From Corynebacterium sp. HMSC08A12 (GTDB lineage: Bacteria > Actinomycetota > Actinomycetes > Mycobacteriales > Mycobacteriaceae), in assembly GCF_001807485.1 (NCBI RefSeq), contig NZ_KV789166.1, positions 99,982-163,981 of the forward strand: DNA of 64,000 nucleotides, read 5' to 3'. This document shows positions 58,563 through 64,000 of the stretch, one piece after another; position 1 is the first letter of the stretch, and each line of letters begins with the position of its first letter. Made by a program: the position numbers and the translations under genes. The notes beneath the pieces were generated by a model. The model saw nothing but the letters and a program-made list of their open reading frames with translations. It did no database searches and had not been told where the DNA came from.

Positions 58563-60233
58563 CTAGCGTGTCAGCTTGCGGTGCGTCACGCGGTGCGGAC
58601 GTGCAGCCTCCGGGCCGAGGCGGTCGACCTTGTTCTTCTCGTAGTCCTCGAAGTTGCCCTCGAACCAGTACCACTGGCCTTCGGCAACATTGCCCTCCCA
58701 AGCCAGGATGTGGGTACAGGTGCGGTCCAGGAACCAGCGGTCGTGCGAAATGACCACGGCGCAACCCGGGAACTGCTGCAGAGCGTTCTCCAGGGAGGAC
58801 AGGGTCTCAACGTCCAGGTCGTTTGTCGGCTCATCCAGCAGGATCAGGTTGCCGCCCTGCTTCAGCGTCAGCGCCAGGTTCAGGCGGTTGCGCTCACCAC
58901 CGGACAGCACCTTGGAAGGCTTCTGCTGGTCCGGGCCCTTGAAGCCGAATGCGGACAGGTACGCGCGGGAAGGCATTTCGTTCTGGCCGACGTGGATGTA
59001 ATCCAGGCCGTCGGAGACTACCTCCCAGACAGTCTGCTCCGGGTCGATGTTCTCGCGGTTCTGGTCCACGTAGCTCAGCTGCACGGTAGAGCCGACCTTC
59101 ACCTCGCCGGAGTCCGGCTGTTCCAGGCCAACGATGGTCTTAAACAGGGTGGTCTTACCTACACCGTTCGGGCCGATGACGCCCACAATGCCGTTGCGCG
59201 GCAGGGTGAACGACAGATCCTTGATCAGGGTGCGGCCGTCGAATCCCTTGTTCAGATCCTTGACCTCGACCACCTGGTTGCCCAGGCGAGGCGGGGTCGG
59301 AATCTGGATCTCTTCGAAGTCCAGCTTCTTGTACTTCTCCGCCTCGGCAGCCATCTCTTCGTAGCGCTGCAGACGCGCCTTGTTCTTGGCCTGGCGGGCC
59401 TTTGCGCCGGAGCGGACCCACTGCAGTTCTTCCTTGAGTCGCTTCTGCAGCTTCGCGTCCTTCTTGCCGGCGACCTCCAGGCGCTTGGCCTTGGTCTCCA
59501 GGTAGGTGGAGTAGTTGCCCTCGTAGGGGTACAGCTTGCCGCGGTCGACCTCACAGATCCAGCCGGCGACGTGGTCCAGGAAGTAGCGGTCGTGGGTGAC
59601 GGCCAGGACGGCACCCTTGTAGTCCTTCAGGTGCTGCTCCAGCCACAGCACGGACTCGGCGTCCAGGTGGTTAGTGGGCTCGTCGAGCAGCAGCAGGTCC
59701 GGCTCGGAAAGCAGCAGCTTCGCCAGGGCCACACGGCGGCGCTCACCACCGGAGAGGTGGGTCACCGGCTCATCAGACGGCGGGCAGCGCAGCGCTTCCA
59801 TGGCCTGCTCGATCTTGGAGTCCAGCTCCCACGCATCTGCAGCGTCGATCTTCTCCTGCAGAGTCGTCATCTCTTCCATCAACTCGTCGGTGTAGTTGGT
59901 GGCCATTTCTTCGGCGATCTCTTCGTAGCGCTGGCGGATTTCGAAGATCTCGCCCATGCCCTCTTCGACGTTCTGGCGAACGGTCTTTTCCTCGTTCAGC
60001 GGCGGCTCCTGCAGCAGGATGCCGACGGTTGCGCCGGGGTCCAGGAAAGCCTCGCCGTTCGAGGGCTGATCGATGCCAGCCATGATCTTCAGGATGGAGG
60101 ACTTACCTGCACCGTTCGGGCCCACCACGCCGATCTTGGCGCCGGGGTAGAACGCCATCGTGACGTTATCCAGGATGACTTTATCGCCGTGCGCCTTGCG
60201 CACGTTCTTCATGGTGTAAATGAACTCGCCCAC
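58563..60233 (-). CDS. ettA: Energy-dependent translational throttle protein EttA (ABC-F)
   Basis: The 556-residue protein has two ABC ATPase domains (GPNGAGKSSIL and GPNGVGKTTL, LSGGERRRVALAKLL and LSGGERNRLNLALTL, LLLDEPTNHLD and ILLDEPTNDLD) and no membrane segments. ABC-F proteins bind the ribosomal E site and gate elongation by energy status. The GTG at 60233 gives the usual N-terminus (EFIYTMKNVRKAHGDKVIL). Confidence 0.95.
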   Translation of the reverse strand: MGEFIYTMKNVRKAHGDKVILDNVTMAFYPGAKIGVVGPNGAGKSSILKIMAGIDQPSNGEAFLDPGATVGILLQEPPLNEEKTVRQNVEEGMGEIFEIRQRYEEIAEEMATNYTDELMEEMTTLQEKIDAADAWELDSKIEQAMEALRCPPSDEPVTHLSGGERRRVALAKLLLSEPDLLLLDEPTNHLDAESVLWLEQHLKDYKGAVLAVTHDRYFLDHVAGWICEVDRGKLYPYEGNYSTYLETKAKRLEVAGKKDAKLQKRLKEELQWVRSGAKARQAKNKARLQRYEEMAAEAEKYKKLDFEEIQIPTPPRLGNQVVEVKDLNKGFDGRTLIKDLSFTLPRNGIVGVIGPNGVGKTTLFKTIVGLEQPDSGEVKVGSTVQLSYVDQNRENIDPEQTVWEVVSDGLDYIHVGQNEMPSRAYLSAFGFKGPDQQKPSKVLSGGERNRLNLALTLKQGGNLILLDEPTNDLDVETLSSLENALQQFPGCAVVISHDRWFLDRTCTHILAWEGNVAEGQWYWFEGNFEDYEKNKVDRLGPEAARPHRVTHRKLTR

Positions 60234-60399
60234 GGTGAACTCTTTTGACCTTTCGTGGTTAGTGTCCCAATGTATTCGCCCACCCAGTGTACGTGGTGCC
60301 ACCGTGCGAAGGCCGACCTGGGCTACTCCCCCGAGCGGCCCAGGTCGGCCTCACCATTTAGCGCCCATTAAGCGCTTGGATTAGCGCTGAGACTAGCGC

Positions 60400-60915
60400 T
60401 TAGAACGCAGGTTCCACTTCCTCTTCCTGGCCGCCCGCGCCGACTCCCACTAGCTCCGGGGAGCCAGCTTGGTTCTGCGCTGTGTTCTGCGCCAGGTTCT
60501 GCTCGGCGCTCTGCTGTGCGTTTTGCTCCACGGCCTTACGGACGTTCACCAACACGTTCCGGGCGCTCAGGTCCGGACCCACGTGAGTCGCACGCACGCG
60601 CAGCACGCTGCGGGTCACGGGCTGGCCATCTTCGCCGTTGGCTTCCCACGTGCTCTGCACGATGCGTCCGACGACGATCACGGACATCCCCTTGCACACC
60701 GTCGCGCTGACGTTATCGCCCAGCGCTCCCCAGCACTGCACTTCCATGTAGCACGGGTCGCCGTCCTTCCACTGCCCGTCCGCGCCTTGGTAGCGGTGGT
60801 TCATCGCCACGCGGAACGTGGTGAGTGTGGGCCCGCCGTCCAGCCCTTTGATCCGAATCTGCGGGTGGTCAACCGCGTTCCCCACCAGATATGCCTGCGC
60901 CAGATTGTTGCTCAT
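60400..60915 (-). CDS. SSB-like protein (Rv2478c type)
   Basis: The 171-residue protein has an OB-fold of SSB type: AYLVGNAVDHPQIRIKG, TLTTFRVAMNHRY, MEVQCWGALGDNVSATVCKGMSVIVVGRI, with a Gln/Asn-rich C-terminus. It ends VEPAF, not the DDIPF tip of replicative SSB, so it is probably a second, specialised SSB. Position beside ettA matches Rv2478c. An AGGAAGGGG site precedes the ATG. Confidence 0.88.
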   Translation of the reverse strand: MSNNLAQAYLVGNAVDHPQIRIKGLDGGPTLTTFRVAMNHRYQGADGQWKDGDPCYMEVQCWGALGDNVSATVCKGMSVIVVGRIVQSTWEANGEDGQPVTRSVLRVRATHVGPDLSARNVLVNVRKAVEQNAQQSAEQNLAQNTAQNQAGSPELVGVGAGGQEEEVEPAF

Positions 60916-61008
60916 CCGACTTGTCCCCTTCCTTGTTTTCGCACCGAAGCTTGTTCCCCGGCGCGTGGCTTTATTGTTAGCGCGTTTCGGGGTTTTTCTT
61001 TTTCTTCG

Positions 61009-61017
61009 TGACGCCAC
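61009..61017 (-). repeat. Dispersed motif GTGGCGTCA, copy 9
   Basis: Full copy on the minus strand in the spacer upstream of the ssb-like gene; on that strand it is followed by cgaagaaaaag. Confidence 0.65.
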
Positions 61018-61098
61018 CCTGTGGACAACTCCGCCCATCCAAGGCGCTTATCCACAGGTTGAAAAGAAGGGGGTTGACAGTTCGCGGCCGGGTGTGTG

Positions 61099-63405
61099 TT
61101 AGTCCGACTTTCCGCGGGATTGCTTGTCCTCGGCTTTGGTTTCGGCCTTGCCCTGAGCCTGTTTTTTGCCCTGCTCCTGAGCCTGGCGCTGGGCTTGGCT
61201 CTGGGCTTGGCTCTGGCCCCGATTTTGGGCCTTGTGTTGCGACTTGTGCTTGGCCGAGTGCAGGGAGCTCTGAACGTCCTGGTCGTGGTAATCATCGCCG
61301 TAGTATGCGCGGTTGCCAGTATCAATCTGTCCGCTGGAAAGCCCAGCCAGCATCGCGTTGTATGCCTCCAGCTCTTCGTCGCCCGTACGCTCTTCACGGC
61401 GGTCGAAACGCTTGGCCTCGCGCCGGTCGGAACGCAGCCACTGGAATCCGTGGGCGATGGAAACCACCAGCAGCGGAATCTCACCCAGAGCCCAGGTGAT
61501 GCTGCCGCCCAGATACTGCTGGTGATCCAGGTCCACAGGGAATGGGAAGTCCAACTGGTTATAAAACTCCGCATTCAGCGGCTCGGAAATCTGCATCATC
61601 GCAATACCGAACCATGCGTGGAAAGTCACCATCGCAAACAGCGTCAGCATCTTGATGAACGGCGAGAGGTTCCGCGGTGCAGCATCCACGCCGATGATCA
61701 CCCAATAGAAGATGTACCCCGAGATGATGAAGTGCAGCATCATAAACAGGTGGCCGGCGTGCTCACCCGCAATGGCGTCAAAAAGCGGCGAAAGATAGAG
61801 GTAATAGAAGCCGACAACGAACTGCGTTCCGGCGACAATAGGGTGCGTCAGGAAGCGCGAGAACGGGTTGTTGATGAACACGACCAACCATTCGCGCGGG
61901 CCCGCCACGCCGTCGCGGCCGGCGGCGGGCAGGGCGCGCAGTAGTAGCGTCATGGGGCCACCAAGGACCCAGAACACGGGCACGGCCATGGAGAGAATCA
62001 CGTGCTGCAGCATGTGTGGGCCGAACATCGCCATGGAGTACATGCCCAGGCCGGAGCTGGTGGCGAACAGCAGGGTGACGTTGCCGGCGGTCCACCAGAT
62101 CAGGCGCTGGATGGGCCATTCGATGCCGCGCTTCCGGATGCTCAGCCAGGCCCACATGTAACCGGCTTGGAGGAGGATCGCGCCCACGCCGAAGATGAGG
62201 TCCAGGCGGAACATGGTGAAGTAACGCCCGATACTCGGCGGCTCGGTGAGGGTGTAGCCCAGCAGTACGTCCTGCTGCGTGAGGTCAACGATCTGCTCGA
62301 TCGGCGGCGGGATGCGGCCCAGGGAGACGGCAATGCCGATGGTGGCGGCCATGATGAAGATCTCCAGTGCAGCGAAGCGGATGAACGGCTTGCGCTGAGC
62401 GTTGGTGGTTTTACCGCTTTCGCCCTCGCCTTCGCGTAGCTTCGGGATGATGCGGGAGCGCTGCTCCCAGCCGAACCAAGCCAGGAGCAACGTCATGACC
62501 ATTTTTGCGACGATGACCAGGCCGTACTGGGTGGTGAAGAGCTCGTCCAGGTGGACGCGCAGCAGTGCGTTGATGAAGCCGGAGATCGCAACGGCAATGA
62601 TGCAGAACAGCGCCAAGGTGCTGTAGCGCTGGACGAGGAGGGCCAGGTGCGGGCCGCGGCGCTTCGCGTGCGCCAGCAGGGCCAGCAAGCCACCCACCCA
62701 CAGTGAGACGCAGATGATGTGCCAGAGCAGCGAGTTCACACCGTAGTCGTGGTTACCGCCCGCCGCGGAGTGCCCCTCCAGGGCCAGCGGAACCAGTGAA
62801 AGGACCGACAGCGCCAGGAAGATCGGCTGCCAGATCCATTTCCGCGTGAGCAGCGACAGCCCACCGGCCACGCCAGCGAAGATGGCTACCCAGAGCCAAG
62901 CCTTTGACGCCGACACCTGATCCAGTGCAATCCCCCAGTACTCGGGCTTGAGCACCTCTTTGAGGGGGCTGCCGGAGATGTCCGACATGTACATGGGGAT
63001 CAGCAGGATCGACAGGACTGCGAAACCGATCATTCCCCAGGTGCCCGTGCGTGCGGCACGGAAGCCGTCGAGGGTGAGATAACCCTGCTTGTCCGGGGGC
63101 GTGCCGAAGGCGGACATCAGGAACCCGCCGAGCCCCAGGCAGCCGATGAAGATCGCCGCGCCGCGGACGAAAGGCAGGCCGACAGTGGTCAGCGGGCCGG
63201 GGTCCGGGATACCCAGCAGCGCGAGCGATTCGCCGAGGAAGGAGTAGCCGATGGCCGCGCCGAAACACCCGGCGACGAGTGCGCCAATGAGGTACACGAG
63301 GCCGGGGTTGCCCAGCTTCGCTGGCTGGGACGGGGTTTGCGCTTCCGCCTGTGCGGGCTTGGCTGGCGCTTCTTGCTTAGCTTCCTGATCTGCCTGGGAG
63401 GACAT
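61099..63405 (-). CDS. CopD-CtaG fusion, copper/cytochrome oxidase assembly
   Basis: The 768-residue membrane protein joins an N-terminal CopD-like part (about 200-340, with LLWHIICVSLWVGGLLALLAH) to a C-terminal CtaG/caa3-assembly part (about 390-650, with GPHMLQHVILSMAVPVFWVLGGPMTLLLRALP). Metal-binding His/Met residues are spread through both. It likely helps deliver copper to cytochrome oxidase. The last 60 residues are a Gln/Ala/Lys-rich low-complexity tail (SQAQSQAQRQAQEQ). Confidence 0.9.
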   Translation of the reverse strand: MSSQADQEAKQEAPAKPAQAEAQTPSQPAKLGNPGLVYLIGALVAGCFGAAIGYSFLGESLALLGIPDPGPLTTVGLPFVRGAAIFIGCLGLGGFLMSAFGTPPDKQGYLTLDGFRAARTGTWGMIGFAVLSILLIPMYMSDISGSPLKEVLKPEYWGIALDQVSASKAWLWVAIFAGVAGGLSLLTRKWIWQPIFLALSVLSLVPLALEGHSAAGGNHDYGVNSLLWHIICVSLWVGGLLALLAHAKRRGPHLALLVQRYSTLALFCIIAVAISGFINALLRVHLDELFTTQYGLVIVAKMVMTLLLAWFGWEQRSRIIPKLREGEGESGKTTNAQRKPFIRFAALEIFIMAATIGIAVSLGRIPPPIEQIVDLTQQDVLLGYTLTEPPSIGRYFTMFRLDLIFGVGAILLQAGYMWAWLSIRKRGIEWPIQRLIWWTAGNVTLLFATSSGLGMYSMAMFGPHMLQHVILSMAVPVFWVLGGPMTLLLRALPAAGRDGVAGPREWLVVFINNPFSRFLTHPIVAGTQFVVGFYYLYLSPLFDAIAGEHAGHLFMMLHFIISGYIFYWVIIGVDAAPRNLSPFIKMLTLFAMVTFHAWFGIAMMQISEPLNAEFYNQLDFPFPVDLDHQQYLGGSITWALGEIPLLVVSIAHGFQWLRSDRREAKRFDRREERTGDEELEAYNAMLAGLSSGQIDTGNRAYYGDDYHDQDVQSSLHSAKHKSQHKAQNRGQSQAQSQAQRQAQEQGKKQAQGKAETKAEDKQSRGKSD

Positions 63406-63603
63406 GTTTGGAACCTTACCCTCCGCTCCGGACAGGGTGAACTTCCTGGTTTTGTGATGTTGGTTGCGTCACTGCGGCGGCGCACTGAACCCCCGCGACA
63501 GTGCCACGCTGCCCCGTACCGACCTGCGCGGCTGTGCCACGCTTACGGTATGGCTGCCCCGCAAATTCAGCGCACGTGCGCGTGCATTATCATCTACTCG
63601 TAT

Positions 63604-63680
63604 GCCTCCGTAGCTCAGTGGATTAGAGCAGTGGGTTTCTACCCCATGTGTCGCGGGTTCGAGTCCTGCCGGGGGCGCCA
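63604..63680 (+). tRNA. tRNA-Arg (TCT)
   Basis: A full cloverleaf: acceptor GCCTCCG/CGGGGGC, D arm GCTC..GAGC, anticodon loop TTTCTAC (TCT), T arm GCGGG TTCGAGT CCTGC, discriminator G and an encoded CCA at 63678-63680. Confidence 0.94.
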
Positions 63681-63688
63681 TTGTCATG

Positions 63689-63722
63689 AGTCGCGACATA
63701 GTTGACACTTCAGTCGCGACAT
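63689..63722. repeat. Direct repeat at the end of the IS element
   Basis: agtcgcgacat occurs at 63689-63699 and 63712-63722. They probably belong to the terminal region of the IS481-type element that begins next to the tRNA-Arg CCA end; the exact terminal inverted repeat cannot be set without the other end. Confidence 0.5.
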
Positions 63723-63734
63723 CATGGACAAACT

Positions 63735-63765
63735 GGCGTCTCGGTTTTTCTTTTTCCGAGGCGCC
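63735..63765. terminator. Hairpin between tRNA-Arg and the transposase
   Basis: A 10-base stem with one mismatch (63735-63744 with 63756-63765) and a T-rich 11-base loop, followed by GTTTTTA. It may end the transposase transcript or block read-through between the tRNA and the IS. Confidence 0.6.
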
Positions 63766-63775
63766 GTTTTTACTT

Positions 63776-64000
63776 TTAGGTCAGGGGTGGCTGGCCTTTC
63801 TTCCAATAAGGTTTTTGGTAATTGCGAGACGTGTCGATGTAGTGCTCGGTGATGATCTCGCCAGTTTCTTTTAATGATGTGGTGACATGGTTGTCGGTGA
63901 TGACCATAAGGACGGTTTCGCCAGTGTATTTTCGCCCGATACCAAGTTGGTAAAGCCTACTTGCATAGCGGACGGTTACCTTGCCGTTTGGGGTGACGAC
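63776..64000 (-). CDS. IS481-type transposase, C-terminal part (cut by window)
   Basis: The last 74 codons are present and the rest lies beyond the window. The translation holds TPNGKVTVRYASRLYQLGIG, then TGETVLMVITDNHVTTSL and HYIDTSRNYQKPYWKKGQPP, which matches the conserved end of IS481-family transposases (GxVTxRxxxRLHxIGIGR, then LDxTRxYQ). The catalytic DDE part is not in view. The stop is the TAA at 63776-63778. Confidence 0.7.
   Translation of the reverse strand, partial: VVTPNGKVTVRYASRLYQLGIGRKYTGETVLMVITDNHVTTSLKETGEIITEHYIDTSRNYQKPYWKKGQPPLT

Overview
The window is a stretch of G+C-rich actinobacterial chromosome that fits the genus Corynebacterium. The gene order around pepN, glbO, ettA and an ssb-like gene follows the mycobacterial Rv2465c-Rv2478c block. 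The iron-transport promoter carries DtxR-type boxes. A mycothiol-type DsbA relative is present, and many genes start at or within a few bases of a -10 hexamer, as expected for the leaderless mRNAs common in corynebacteria. Species cannot be named from sequence alone.

Positions 1-2510 are accessory: a compact four-gene, lysogeny-like operon (HTH repressor-like protein, ImmA/IrrE metallopeptidase, small lipoprotein, tyrosine integrase) closed by a strong hairpin. Positions 2585-12535 hold envelope and transport genes (Gly-Tyr-Gln-rich membrane protein, secreted SxxK protein, phosphoesterase, BASS transporter, MDR oxidoreductase, lipoprotein, FUSC protein) followed by lepA and a PemK/MazF-like gene. 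Positions 13386-24333 hold rpsT, an ADP-ribosylglycohydrolase-like protein that has lost its metal ligands, and the minus-strand run nadD-rsfS-phosphatase-degV-comEA-comEC-holA, then proA.

Positions 24500-35356 are the ribosome/GTPase locus (rne, rplU, rpmA, obgE, proB). It is split by a plus-strand iron-siderophore ABC cassette under two tandem DtxR boxes. Positions 35517-45372 hold ndk, a Tat-type amidase, a DUF4233 protein, folC, valS, an esterase and mdh. Positions 45548-50794 hold a TetR-like regulator, clpX, clpP2, clpP1 and a trigger factor with a histone-H1-like lysine tail. Two tRNAs (Pro, Gly) and an excisionase-like small gene follow. Positions 51777-63405 run rpiB, the DsbA-family protein, pepN, glbO, a TSUP permease, the thioesterase and ettA, an ssb-like gene and a CopD-CtaG fusion. 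The window ends with tRNA-Arg(TCT) and, hard against its CCA end, an IS481-type transposase cut by the window edge.

The most unexpected signal is not a gene. A dispersed motif, GTGGCGTCA followed by an A-rich tract, occurs nine times in full and about as often in shorter form, on both strands, in genes and spacers, well above a rough composition-based expectation. With the start sites chosen here no gene-free stretch exceeds about 300 bases; the longest (31990-32266, 50795-51052, 13136-13385, 27853-28102) are described under their sites. No rRNA genes or CRISPR arrays were seen.
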